Below, piece after piece: positions 27,803 through 36,350 of a DNA stretch of 64,000 bases (its first letter is position 1; the number at the start of each line of letters is the position of its first letter). The stretch is from a bacterium (GTDB taxonomy: Bacteria; Patescibacteriota; Saccharimonadia; Saccharimonadales; UBA4665). The stretch lies in the NCBI GenBank assembly GCA_021848145.1, contig JAJZMX010000004.1, positions 186,001 through 250,000 on the forward strand, written 5' to 3'. A model generated the notes under the pieces. It saw only the letters and a program-made list of their open reading frames with translations. It ran no database searches and was not told the DNA's origin. Both the position numbers and the translations under genes were made by a program.

Positions 27803-28480
27803 CTAGCGGCTTAGTTTATAACCAAAACCGCGTACAGTGTTTATTAGGGACGGTTTTTTAGGGAATGGTCGGTCTATTTTAGCCCTAAGGTAGCCAATGT
27901 AAACCTCAACCGTATTAGGCATTACAATAGCGTCCTCATTCCAAACATGGTTGATGATCATATCCTTGGTTAAAATCTGTTCAGAATGGCGCATGAAGTA
28001 TTCCAAAAGAGAGAATTCCTTGCTAGAAAGCTTAATAGACTTGCCTGCCCGGTTAACTTCGTATTTTGCAGGATCAAGCGTTAAATCGGCGTACTTTAAG
28101 ATGGCTCCGGTTGAAATTGGTGGCCGACGCATTAAGGCCTGCATTCTGGCTACTAATTCTGAAAAAGAGAATGGCTTAATAAGGTAATCGTCAGCACCGG
28201 CATTAAGCCCTTCTACTCGGTCATCTATACTACCTCGAGCAGTCAATATTAAAATCGGCGCTTTTTGACCTTCGTCTCTGGCCTGTTTGGCAATTTGTAG
28301 CCCGTCAACGCTACCAGGTAGCATACGATCTAATATTATAATGTCGTAGTCGGGGTCTACGGCATAACTCAGGCCGGTATCGCCGTCTGCAACGGTATCC
28401 ACTGCGTAACCTTTAAGTTCTAGCCCGCGCTTTACAGCGTTTGCTATTTTTTCTTCGTCTTCTACTAGAAGTACTCTCAT
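27803..28480 (-). CDS. OmpR/PhoB-family response regulator
   Basis: A 225-residue regulator. The receiver has DEE at 8-10, phospho-acceptor Asp51 in IILDRMLPG, Thr in LILTARGS and Lys in YLIKPFSF. The C-terminal winged helix contains LSSKEFSLLEYFMRH, NTVEVYIGYLRAKID and the final VRGFGYKL, all typical of OmpR-type DNA binding domains. It is encoded just upstream of its histidine kinase. A TATACT-type -10 and a GCAGGAAA Shine-Dalgarno-like stretch precede the ATG, so it has a conventional leader. Confidence 0.93.
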   Translation of the reverse strand: MRVLLVEDEEKIANAVKRGLELKGYAVDTVADGDTGLSYAVDPDYDIIILDRMLPGSVDGLQIAKQARDEGQKAPILILTARGSIDDRVEGLNAGADDYLIKPFSFSELVARMQALMRRPPISTGAILKYADLTLDPAKYEVNRAGKSIKLSSKEFSLLEYFMRHSEQILTKDMIINHVWNEDAIVMPNTVEVYIGYLRAKIDRPFPKKPSLINTVRGFGYKLSR

Positions 28481-28542
28481 TTCATTTCCTGCATAATCTG
28501 TTTCTAGTATAAAACAGTGGTTGAAAAATAGCTGTAATCCTT

Positions 28543-29430
28543 TTATGCTTTAGGGTTAATAAACCTGTCCTTAGCATGCGTTGCTAGCATAATAAGGAAT
28601 AGGATTCCCAAAAATACCAGAAAAACTCCCCTATCAATGACGTTGGCGGCAAGGATCTGTGAAGTTGTAAAGTGGTGTAGACTGCGGCTTAATTCCAGAA
28701 ATGCCTCCCTAAAGCCTATTGCACCAGGAGTAAGGGAGACAAATAAGGAGAAGTTTGCAGCACCGGTATAGCTTATATCTCGTATGGGGTGGGTTTGGGC
28801 AGTGACAGCATGTAGCTCAATTCCGTAAATAAGGGCCTGGGTCAATAGCTGGCCAAATGTAAACAGGGCTAGCACAAGGATCTTTCTTTTAGAAAGGTCT
28901 AAAATAATCTTTCCGCTTTTCTTTTCGAAACGATTTTTTGCTATGTAGATTACCAAGTAACTAATTACTGCAGCTGCGGCAATGGCTGGTATGTCTAGCC
29001 ACCAATAATGACTGGCGACAAATAAAAACCCAGAGCTAATAATGGCATAAATACCGAAGTAAACAAGGCTTGCCAAGATATAACTAGAAATCGGTACCTT
29101 ATGCCGGCTTTTAAGATATGCGGCTCGAACACCAGGGCCACTTTGCAAAGGCAAAAAGAAATTTGCAAGAGTGGAGTATATGGATAGCAACATATTTTCT
29201 TTTTGTTTAAGCGGTTTACCGCAAAGAGCGAGAGTAGCGTTATACACTCCCATCCACCACATAAGCAAAATTCCGTAGGATAAAAGTAGTAGGATTAGCA
29301 GTAATGGGTTAATCCTACCAAGTTCTCGGGTAACTTCAGGATGGCTATGAATGTAGTAGGCTCCTGTGCCAATGACAATTAGCAACAGAACTAAGACCAA
29401 CGCAGCCCTTAGGCGCCGATTATTAAACAT
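28543..29430 (-). CDS. Lysylphosphatidylglycerol synthase TM-region / UPF0104 family membrane protein
   Basis: A 295-residue protein with about eight membrane helices. SLTPGAIGFREAFLELSR near residue 230 is the conserved motif of the LPG_synthase_TM (flippase) family, and LPLQSGPGVRAAYLK is the other. In MprF this domain flips the aminoacylated lipid; stand-alone members move lipids or lipid-linked sugars. It lacks the synthase domain. A second family member is encoded at 40235-41221 and a separate synthase-type protein at 59758-61449. Confidence 0.82.
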   Translation of the reverse strand: MFNNRRLRAALVLVLLLIVIGTGAYYIHSHPEVTRELGRINPLLLILLLLSYGILLMWWMGVYNATLALCGKPLKQKENMLLSIYSTLANFFLPLQSGPGVRAAYLKSRHKVPISSYILASLVYFGIYAIISSGFLFVASHYWWLDIPAIAAAAVISYLVIYIAKNRFEKKSGKIILDLSKRKILVLALFTFGQLLTQALIYGIELHAVTAQTHPIRDISYTGAANFSLFVSLTPGAIGFREAFLELSRSLHHFTTSQILAANVIDRGVFLVFLGILFLIMLATHAKDRFINPKA

Positions 29431-29571
29431 GGTAGATATAACTATAGCGCAATTTATTGTTATATTGCTTACAGCTCTAATGCTGTGAAAAAGTCATAGT
29501 ATATTAATCGACCGTTAGCAAAAAATATTATTTAAAGCATAAGGAGGACGGCTATTAGTCGGTGAAAACTT

Positions 29572-29673
29572 ATGTCAGATTTCGAATCAAAAGTAATGCA
29601 GTACGAAGTAGAGCACCAAAGACGATTACAGCGTTTTTATGAGAGAGTACTTAAGAAAAGATCGGGCTTATAG
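29572..29673 (+). CDS. Possible very small protein (33 residues)
   Basis: ATG at 29572 opens a 33-codon frame encoding a charged peptide, MSDFESKVMQYEVEH..., likely one amphipathic helix rich in Glu, Arg and Lys. AAGGAGGA occurs upstream but 24 nt from the ATG, which is too far for normal use. It sits in the divergent gap between the flippase-like gene and the Crp/Fnr gene. No relative recognised. Confidence 0.3.
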   Translation: MSDFESKVMQYEVEHQRRLQRFYERVLKKRSGL

Positions 29674-29719
29674 ATGCTTATGGTAGATATACAAACTTGT
29701 AGCGTGTACACTGTTTTTT

Positions 29720-30436
29720 ATGATTGATATCTACTCTAAAATACTTAACCAGTTTGTGGCTAAGTATCCGACCAGGACTTACCGTAAGGGTGAAATAATT
29801 ATCTTTCAAGGGGAGGCGCCTCGCTCAACTTTTGTGATTGAAGCCGGAGTTGTTAAGGCATACAACCTGAGCATACATGGAGATGAGAAACCGGTCGGCT
29901 TCTTTACGACCAATGAAAGCTTTCCCGGAACTTGGATATACAACAAGGTTCCAAGTGCTATTTATTACTACGAGGCCTTTACTCCCGAATGTAGTGTGTA
30001 TTTGGTGCCCAGAGAAGACTATGTCAATTTCGTGCGTTCTCATCCAATGATGGCGCTAGCCGAGCTTGATCGTTATGTAAATAACCAGTTAAGTTTGTCA
30101 ATGCAGCTTAACGCTTTGCAGCACTCGAGGGCAAATGAAAAGCTTATGTACACTCTTCATTATTTATCTGTAACGCATGGCAAGCAACTGTCCGGCAAGG
30201 TACGCGAAATTAAATTACATCTGACTCACCAGGACTTCGCAAACCTCACCGGCCTAACACGGGAAACGGCTGCTACCGAGCTCAATAAGCTAAAACACCA
30301 AGGTGTTATTAATTACGGCAAAAACCAGCCATATACCGTTGATTTAGGAAAATTACAGTCAATTCTAAATGACCAGTACATAGCTGAGCTAGAGCCAGAG
30401 CAATCTAAGGGTATTGGCGCTTTAGCTGAGACTTAA
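29720..30436 (+). CDS. Crp/Fnr-family transcription regulator (first copy)
   Basis: A 238-residue regulator. The N-terminal cyclic-nucleotide-like beta barrel begins TYRKGEIIIFQGEAPRSTFVI, and the C-terminal winged helix carries LTHQDFANLTGLTRETAATEL as recognition helix. It lacks the N-terminal cysteine cluster of FNR, so it does not bind a 4Fe-4S centre in that way; the cAMP-contact residues of CRP are not evident either, so the ligand is unknown. Its 3' end overlaps that of the receiver protein gene by 15 nt. A TACACT box lies 7 nt before the ATG. Confidence 0.88.
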   Translation: MIDIYSKILNQFVAKYPTRTYRKGEIIIFQGEAPRSTFVIEAGVVKAYNLSIHGDEKPVGFFTTNESFPGTWIYNKVPSAIYYYEAFTPECSVYLVPREDYVNFVRSHPMMALAELDRYVNNQLSLSMQLNALQHSRANEKLMYTLHYLSVTHGKQLSGKVREIKLHLTHQDFANLTGLTRETAATELNKLKHQGVINYGKNQPYTVDLGKLQSILNDQYIAELEPEQSKGIGALAET

Positions 30437-30814
30437 TTGGCTATTGTCGGTTGCTTTAAGAGTGTCTTTTACGACTTTAGATAGGTTTTGCGGAGCGGTC
30501 CAAGATTTAATAATGCAGCGAGTTGCGCCTAGGTTATATGCTTTTGTTACTTCTGGAGAATTTTCCATGTTTGTAAAGATCAGTACCTTTACTTTTTGGT
30601 GAGCTTTAAGATCATATTTCTCCAGTAGTTCGAGGCCACCCATTATTGGCATTAAAAGATCTAGAAGTATAAGGTCTGGTGTGTAGTCCTTCAGGATTTT
30701 TAATGCTTCCTGGCCGTTATATGCGGTTTTAACTTTATGCTTTTCGCTTTCAAGAATAACCTTGTAAGCTGCGTTTAAGTCTTTATCGTCTTCTACTACA
30801 AGAATGTCTGCCAT
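30422..30814 (-). CDS. Single-domain response regulator
   Basis: A 130-residue receiver with no output domain. Acidic pocket ED at 8-10, phospho-acceptor Asp52 in LILLDLLMPI, Thr in VLIFTNMEN and the conserved Lys replaced in position by the RCIIKSW segment (Lys kept). It is encoded 43 nt downstream of the PAS-histidine kinase and is its likely partner. As a stand-alone receiver it would act by protein contact or as a phosphate relay. Confidence 0.88.
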   Translation of the reverse strand: MADILVVEDDKDLNAAYKVILESEKHKVKTAYNGQEALKILKDYTPDLILLDLLMPIMGGLELLEKYDLKAHQKVKVLIFTNMENSPEVTKAYNLGATRCIIKSWTAPQNLSKVVKDTLKATDNSQLSLS

Positions 30815-30857
30815 ATTCTTTAAATTTACCTCGTTTTATCCCATTATGCCATTAGTG

Positions 30858-31994
30858 TCATTCATTTACTATCGATTTCCTTACTGTCTGGGTCCGAATT
30901 GATTGTGGGAGCAAAGGCAATGATACATAAAAAATTGATCCCTCACCCTCTTTACTCGTAAACCATAGGTCGCCGCCTAACTCCTTTACCAGACCCTTGG
31001 CAAGGTAGAGTCCCAGCCCCGTGCCCGAGGTTTCCTGTCTCACTACATTGTCAGCCCGGAAAAATTTACTAAAGACACTAGCCTGTGATTCTTCTGGTAT
31101 TCCCATGCCTGTATCGCGGACACTTATTATTACTTGGCTTCCTTTGGGACTTATGTTCACAGTGACCTTCCCTGAAGGTGGTGTGTACTTAATGGCATTC
31201 GAAACCAAGTTACCAATAACCTCTTTAAGCACCACGCCGTCAGAAATAATCTTTATGGAAGTATCAGGACTTTCTATTTTGAAATTAATGCTTTTTTCTG
31301 ACGCTGCTATGTGGTGTTCGGTGACTACTTCATCAATGATCCTGGTAATTGTTATTGGTTTGCGCGCCACCGCAATGCTGCCGCTCTCTATCCTTGTAAT
31401 GTTCAATAGTGTAGATATTGTTTCGTTCATGCGGTTAGTTGCGGATACGATAGTCTTTAACGATCGGGACTGAGGCTTAGTTATTGGACCCATGAACCCG
31501 TCAAGTAGCATATGTGAATATGTCATTACCGCCGACAATGGTGTGCGCAACTGGTGGGAAGCTAGGGATATAAAGTCGCTTTTCATCTTCTCGATCTCAT
31601 ACTCTTTAGTAATATCTCTAAAGATCTCAATACAGCCTACTGGCTGCTCTTTTACCATGATCGGCGAGATGGTCATTGATACTGGTATTAATTCACCGTC
31701 TTTCCTTTTGTACCTGATCTTCTCGGATATAATCCTTCCACTTACAAATGCCCGTGTCACAGGGCGCTCTATAAGAGGTATGCTTTGTTCTTCATCATCG
31801 TAGGCGGAAAAAACGTCAGGAAACCATTTGCCTATAGCTTCTTCCTCGCTATAGCCTAGAATTTGTTGAGCCGTAGGGTTGATCCGGGTTATTTTTCCAA
31901 ATTCGTCTGTTGTTACTGCACCGTCGCCAATACTATTAAATAGAACTTCGGCTAAAGCCTTCTCCCCTTCATATTCGTGAGGTTTTAATGACAT
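30858..31994 (-). CDS. PAS-domain histidine kinase, soluble
   Basis: A 378-residue cytoplasmic kinase without membrane helices. Residues 10-135 form a PAS domain (ITRINPTAQQILGYSEEEAIG, then PAC-like GCIEIFRDITKEYE). The H-box is FISLASHQLRTPLSAVM with His147, followed by N-box NAIKYTPP, G1 DTGMGIPEE, F-box and G2 GTGLGLYLAK. The PAS core may sense redox state or a small ligand. The ATG is 8 nt after a TATAAT box (32003-32008, minus strand), so it is probably leaderless. Confidence 0.92.
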   Translation of the reverse strand: MSLKPHEYEGEKALAEVLFNSIGDGAVTTDEFGKITRINPTAQQILGYSEEEAIGKWFPDVFSAYDDEEQSIPLIERPVTRAFVSGRIISEKIRYKRKDGELIPVSMTISPIMVKEQPVGCIEIFRDITKEYEIEKMKSDFISLASHQLRTPLSAVMTYSHMLLDGFMGPITKPQSRSLKTIVSATNRMNETISTLLNITRIESGSIAVARKPITITRIIDEVVTEHHIAASEKSINFKIESPDTSIKIISDGVVLKEVIGNLVSNAIKYTPPSGKVTVNISPKGSQVIISVRDTGMGIPEESQASVFSKFFRADNVVRQETSGTGLGLYLAKGLVKELGGDLWFTSKEGEGSIFYVSLPLLPQSIRTQTVRKSIVNE

Positions 31995-32146
31995 ATTGTC
32001 AGATTATACTAAATTACAACCCTATAGTGATTGCTAAATTCCTTACAGTAGCGCTGTTTTTTCATTTTTTATATCTGGACTTTGAGGTTGCACCCTAGTC
32101 AAGTTTGTATGTATAAGTTATATTAATATTAATTAGAGGAACCGGC

Positions 32147-34426
32147 ATGGCGCTATCATTTGTTCCGCTAGCCCTAGTAGTCGTCATTTCGACCGGTTAT
32201 TTCTTGGCAAAAACTAAAAATAAACCAATTAGGTATGTGACCTACAAAATTACACTGCCTGCATTTGGCCAGAAACCAGAGGATCCGGCTAAGTTGTACT
32301 CTTTAATTTCACAGATTTTGAATGGTCATAAAAGTCGTGGCCCAAAACCTCTTGTCGTGCTTGAGTCCGTTATTAATACAACTGAAGGTATTCGTTTTTT
32401 AATAACAGCACCACTTGAGTATAGTTCTCTGCTAAAGAATCATCTTGTTGCCTATTGGCCTAAACTTAGCATCGCTAAAATTAGACATGGACGGGGCTTA
32501 GAAATTGACAATAATATTGGGGTTAGGGCTAGTCAATGGCAGCCAGGATCTATATTTCCTAGTCTGGAGGATGGTAACCTCTTATCTTTAATCTCTGGTA
32601 GTATGCACGGACTGAAGGACGATGAGATCGCAGGATGGCAAATAATACTTTGTTCCGCCAAGGAGCCTTTTTATATCTTATTGTGGAGGTACTTTTATAA
32701 AGTTTTGTTTAGCCTATCCAAGGCTGTTTTTATAGTTTTGCAGGATATATCCGGGGATAGCGTATCTGCCAGACAACGTTCGATCAATAGGGCGCTTAAG
32801 GCGAAGTCAAAAACCAATAATAAACCGCCTCTTAAGGCTTGTTGTCGCAGCATAGTTGGCGCTACCTCGGATAGGCGCTTAAAGGCTCTAAATTTGGCTA
32901 TGAGTTCGACATTGATGGCTTATGGCCTCATGCCTTTTAGGCTAGCAACAGAAGATGGATCCCATGGGTTTATACGGTTCCAATTTAAACGTTCATTTCC
33001 AGCTGGGCCTATAACCCTTAGTTCCCTTTTCGACTTTCCCGATCCTGGGGGGAACTGGCAATTTTCCGCTGAGGCTGTCTATAGTAGCGACGTAAAGCCT
33101 TCTTTGAGGTATAGGCAATCCAAACCAGAGATAATTATTGGGGCTAGCCATGACCAAGATAAAGTCGAAGTCGGTTTAAGTAAAACTGAGCGCAAAAAGC
33201 ATACTTTAGTAATAGGTGGCACCGGCATGGGTAAGTCGACGCTGCTCGAATACTCTTTTGTCCAGGATATGAATTCTAATTATGGGGCTGCTCTAATAGA
33301 CCCCCATGGAGATCTGGCAAACTCACTTATTAAGCGTATACCTTCAGAAAGGATAAATGACGTTATATTCATTGATCCATCCAATCTTGACTATCCGGTT
33401 GCTGTTAATTTGTTGGAAATACCAAAAGGTTTGGACGACAACGCCCAAGCAATGGCCAAGGATTATATAACTGAATCGCTCATATCTATATTTAGGAAGG
33501 TATTTTCTGATGAGGACAGTGGAGGTCACCGCATAGAATACATCTTAAGAAACGTTATTCATACGGCCTTTAGTGTGCCCGATGCCACACTATTTACATT
33601 ACAAAAGATATTGACTAATGATCTTTTTAGAACGTCTGTAATTAACCAGCTAAAAGATGATAGCCTAAAAGATTTTTGGTATGGCGAATTCAATAAGGCA
33701 GGCAGTTACCAAAAGGTAAAGATGATTGGTGGTGTTACGGCAAAGCTTGGTCGCTTCGAGAGGTCCACTGTAGCCAAAAGAATGCTGGCCTATCCGCATT
33801 CAACAATAGATTTTGATGAAGTCTTAGACATGAAAAAGTTACTAATTTGCAATTTGTCCAAGGGCTCAATAGGGAACGATACTTCAAGCTTACTAGGGAT
33901 GGTCATACTGGCTAAGCTGCAGCTATCCTCATGGCGGCGGGCACAAACCCAAAGTTTTAAAAGATCGGATTATTACTTATATGTTGACGAATTCCAGCAG
34001 TTTAGCGCCCCAATATTTACTCAACTTGTTAGTGAATCAAGGAAGTTCGGTTTGTACCTAACCCTTGCCGAACAGACTACCTCATACCAAGACGAAAGCG
34101 AAAGTAGCATTTTATTAGCCAATGTTGGAAACATCGTTTGTTTTAGGACGCACTCTGAAACTGATGTCCGCAGACTTCTGCCTCTATATAAGCCGTACTT
34201 AAACGAATTGGACCTTATATACCTAGATCCATATAAGTTTTACTTAAAGAGTTCGGGTGAAAAAGCTAAGCCTCCAGTTTCAGCTAACACTATTCTTTTT
34301 AAAGATAGTGGAAATTCATCGTTAGCAAAAAGGGCTATAACTTCTAGTCATAGCCAATATTCTTACCCTTATATCTCCTCTCCAGTTCCAGAAAAAGACA
34401 AAAGAATACCTTTTAATCCAGCATAG
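32147..34426 (+). CDS. HerA/TraG-like ATPase, membrane-anchored
   Basis: A 759-residue protein. It starts with one membrane helix, then about 330 residues of unrecognised sequence, then a RecA-type ATPase: Walker A VIGGTGMGKSTLLE near 357, ALIDPHGDLANSLI, and Walker B YYLYVDEFQQF near 610, with the family's late Gln/Arg motifs. This is the layout of TraD/TraG/HerA-type DNA pumps and of secretion ATPases found in Patescibacteria. No other conjugation or type IV secretion gene is adjacent, so the partner system is elsewhere. GAGGAA sits 8 nt before the ATG. Confidence 0.75.
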   Translation: MALSFVPLALVVVISTGYFLAKTKNKPIRYVTYKITLPAFGQKPEDPAKLYSLISQILNGHKSRGPKPLVVLESVINTTEGIRFLITAPLEYSSLLKNHLVAYWPKLSIAKIRHGRGLEIDNNIGVRASQWQPGSIFPSLEDGNLLSLISGSMHGLKDDEIAGWQIILCSAKEPFYILLWRYFYKVLFSLSKAVFIVLQDISGDSVSARQRSINRALKAKSKTNNKPPLKACCRSIVGATSDRRLKALNLAMSSTLMAYGLMPFRLATEDGSHGFIRFQFKRSFPAGPITLSSLFDFPDPGGNWQFSAEAVYSSDVKPSLRYRQSKPEIIIGASHDQDKVEVGLSKTERKKHTLVIGGTGMGKSTLLEYSFVQDMNSNYGAALIDPHGDLANSLIKRIPSERINDVIFIDPSNLDYPVAVNLLEIPKGLDDNAQAMAKDYITESLISIFRKVFSDEDSGGHRIEYILRNVIHTAFSVPDATLFTLQKILTNDLFRTSVINQLKDDSLKDFWYGEFNKAGSYQKVKMIGGVTAKLGRFERSTVAKRMLAYPHSTIDFDEVLDMKKLLICNLSKGSIGNDTSSLLGMVILAKLQLSSWRRAQTQSFKRSDYYLYVDEFQQFSAPIFTQLVSESRKFGLYLTLAEQTTSYQDESESSILLANVGNIVCFRTHSETDVRRLLPLYKPYLNELDLIYLDPYKFYLKSSGEKAKPPVSANTILFKDSGNSSLAKRAITSSHSQYSYPYISSPVPEKDKRIPFNPA

Positions 34427-34468
34427 CTAGCTACATTAGTGATGATTTTGTATAATCCCAAGAGTTAA

Positions 34469-34543
34469 TAGGGCGTCGCCAAGTGGTAAGGCACCAGGTT
34501 TTGGTCCTGGCATTCGGGGGTTCGAATCCCTCCGCCCTAGCCA
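34469..34543 (+). tRNA. tRNA-Gln (anticodon TTG)
   Basis: TAGGGCG (34469-34475) pairs with CGCCCTA (34533-34539), followed by G and encoded CCA. The anticodon arm is CCAGG-TTTTGGT-CCTGG with TTG at positions 34-36; the T arm has the GTTCGAATC loop. A TATAAT box at 34451-34456 is 12 nt upstream. Confidence 0.95.
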
Positions 34544-34549
34544 ACTACT

Positions 34550-34578
34550 TTGACATATAATATTATATGTGACATTAT
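34550..34578 (+). promoter_or_regulatory. Promoter of the small membrane protein gene, leaderless type
   Basis: Perfect TTGACA (34550-34555), 17 nt, CATTAT (34573-34578), then 7 nt to ATG at 34586. It starts 7 nt after the tRNA CCA end. Confidence 0.6.
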
Positions 34579-34585
34579 AGTTTAT

Positions 34586-34924
34586 ATGTCTTTACTTAGA
34601 AACTTCCAAGAAAAATCATATCAGGCATGGAGATATGTGGGTGCGGGGCTTTTAGGATACGCGGCATTATCTGGGGTTCAGGCATTAAATAACATACCGG
34701 TTAAACATTCTGACCAAGTGTTGCTTCAGCAGGCTTATACACAAGGTGACAGATATTTACAAGGGGTGGACCAACAAAAAGTAAATGGGGATGTGGAATT
34801 AATTGAATGGGAAGGTGTTACGGCAGGTATAACAGCTGTCGGTGGAGCTGCAAGTATCCTAATTCTTGGTCGAAGGTCTAGAAGTTCATTAGAAAACATT
34901 GCCTATCAACAAGCGATTGAATAA
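34586..34924 (+). CDS. Small membrane protein, unknown
   Basis: About 112 residues from the ATG at 34586. The longer frame from 34550 starts inside the TTGACA promoter and is rejected. Two hydrophobic stretches occur, VGAGLLGYAALSG and the C-terminal GVTAGITAVGGAASILIL, separated by a Gln/Lys-rich polar segment, so both ends may span the membrane. Nothing else is recognised. It is the first gene of the accessory region that runs to about 44 kb. Confidence 0.5.
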   Translation: MSLLRNFQEKSYQAWRYVGAGLLGYAALSGVQALNNIPVKHSDQVLLQQAYTQGDRYLQGVDQQKVNGDVELIEWEGVTAGITAVGGAASILILGRRSRSSLENIAYQQAIE

Positions 34925-35137
34925 TTCTGTACAATTACTGTATTAACTCAGAAGATTTTTGACTGAATGTATTATCCTGGTTGCACATTATGTTTATGAG
35001 AACCTTTTAAATTATTTTCTAATGTTTAATAAAAACCGTATGGATAAATTACAGGTCTGCTTTCGTAGAAGTTGACTATCGTAAGTATCGATAACTGACA
35101 CTCCTATACCGAATTTAGACCGTTGTTATATAGATAA

Positions 35138-35872
35138 TTATTCTGCTTCAGGACGAAGTTTTAATATTGAAAAATCCTGCTTTAATATGGGGTATTTTAA
35201 CGCCAGTTCGTTAGCCTTCTCTCTTAGACTATCCTGAAGGTATTCACTATCGCTAATTTTTCTTATACGTGATTTTTTTTGCGCAATGTATACGTATAAT
35301 GCTAACTGTGAAGCAATCCCAAAACCTACGGTCATATCTGCTGAATGTAAAACAATGTCTGCTGGCCAAGAAGCTGCACTATATGCTACAAAGCCTGCCG
35401 GCCAGCTTTTCCAAAATGGGAGACTCTTAGAACGTTTAGCCTTTAATGATAATATTTCCTTATCTTCACCTTCTGCTATAGCTTGTGTAGCAATAGCACC
35501 TAACCAGAATGCCTCATTTATCTTGTGGATCACACCCAGGTCTTCATCGCGCTCGTTAACGTTGGGTTTTATTCTTATAATTGCCGATGGAGTTTCACTC
35601 CTACTAGTTGGCCAATTTATTGAAACATCAGGATCTAATCCTTGAGACTTTTTGGGTAATGAATCTATTAATAAAGTAGTTGGCCGCTCAGATTCTATAT
35701 CTCTGAGCCCTTCTTGTAGTAAAAAGGGGTCAATATCAAGAGTACGACCATGCCTGTGCATTCGCTTAAGTAATATTTCTCCTATCTTTATAGTAGGAAC
35801 AACTATTCCCTCGTCATCCAGCCGATCTACTATAGAGTGATCAACAATTAACGTTTCGTATCCATCGGTCAT
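35138..35872 (-). CDS. Hypothetical protein with one hydrophobic segment
   Basis: A 244-residue protein I do not recognise. The N-terminal 140 residues look like a folded alpha/beta domain (IVDHSIVDRLDDEGIVV, then PTTLLIDSLP). Residues 175-215 are hydrophobic and aromatic, FWKSWPAGFVAYSAASWP and following, and may touch the membrane. The C-terminal 40 residues are a charged helix. The start is fixed by a promoter ending 6 nt upstream (TTGACT-17-TATAAA). Confidence 0.55.
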   Translation of the reverse strand: MTDGYETLIVDHSIVDRLDDEGIVVPTIKIGEILLKRMHRHGRTLDIDPFLLQEGLRDIESERPTTLLIDSLPKKSQGLDPDVSINWPTSRSETPSAIIRIKPNVNERDEDLGVIHKINEAFWLGAIATQAIAEGEDKEILSLKAKRSKSLPFWKSWPAGFVAYSAASWPADIVLHSADMTVGFGIASQLALYVYIAQKKSRIRKISDSEYLQDSLREKANELALKYPILKQDFSILKLRPEAE

Positions 35873-35878
35873 CGCTAT

Positions 35879-35907
35879 TTTATAATATACAAAATAGATA
35901 AAGTCAA
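35879..35907 (-). promoter_or_regulatory. Promoter of the 244-residue protein gene, leaderless type
   Basis: Minus strand TTGACT (35902-35907), 17-nt spacer, TATAAA (35879-35884), 6 nt, then the ATG at 35870-35872. Confidence 0.6.
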
Positions 35908-35923
35908 CTCCTTTTTAGGGCGA

Positions 35924-35967
35924 CTATCCTCTCAGAGCAAAGAAATAGCAGAAAGCATTGAGGATAG
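35924..35967. repeat. Inverted repeat in the 478-nt gap 35873-36350
   Basis: CTATCCTC (35924-35931) and GAGGATAG (35960-35967) flank a 28-nt loop, followed on the plus strand by CGGTGCTTTTTATT. It could be a weak terminator; no plus-strand gene precedes it. The rest of the gap holds only the small open frame at 36012-36182. Confidence 0.35.
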
Positions 35968-36011
35968 CGGTGCTTTTTATTAGATGGGGGATTTATAATA
36001 CGGGCATGACT

Positions 36012-36125
36012 TTATTTGTGGCAGTCAGGAGTGAAGACGGTCTCTCCAAGGTAATCAGTTGATTCTATTTTAGGATGCATGTCCTCATGGGACATGTTTA
36101 GGGCTGCTAAACCAATATCTGACAC
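36012..36125 (-). CDS. Possible small protein or remnant
   Basis: A minus-strand frame is open from 36182 to the TAA at 36012-36014, with a protein-like translation (VKYPETVPYIETLPDQ then SDIGLAALNMSHEDM and a TPDCHK end). The first usable start inside it is GTG at 36123-36125, giving 37 residues, yet the residues upstream also look coded. An ATG GAA TAA lies in frame just above, so a nonsense change or frameshift may have cut a slightly larger gene. No Shine-Dalgarno sequence is seen. Confidence 0.3.
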   Translation of the reverse strand: MSDIGLAALNMSHEDMHPKIESTDYLGETVFTPDCHK

Positions 36126-36350
36126 TATTTGGTCAGGAAGAGTTTCTATATAAGGTACGGTTTCTGGGTATTTTACTGTAATTTATTCCATAATGGTCGT
36201 ATCGTTTTTTATTATATAAGCTTATGCTTAGAAGAATAAATTTACCAGGATGCCTTTTCTTATTAGTAATCTGTATAGTTAACTGAATATTAATTAGTTA
36301 GATAAATATTTATCTTATCGCTAGGATTGGGAAGAGCGATAATTTTTAGA

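Noticed and set aside
29720-30436. Oxygen-sensing FNR with 4Fe-4S cluster
   Set aside because: The N-terminal cysteine cluster is missing; only one Cys is present in the sensor domain.
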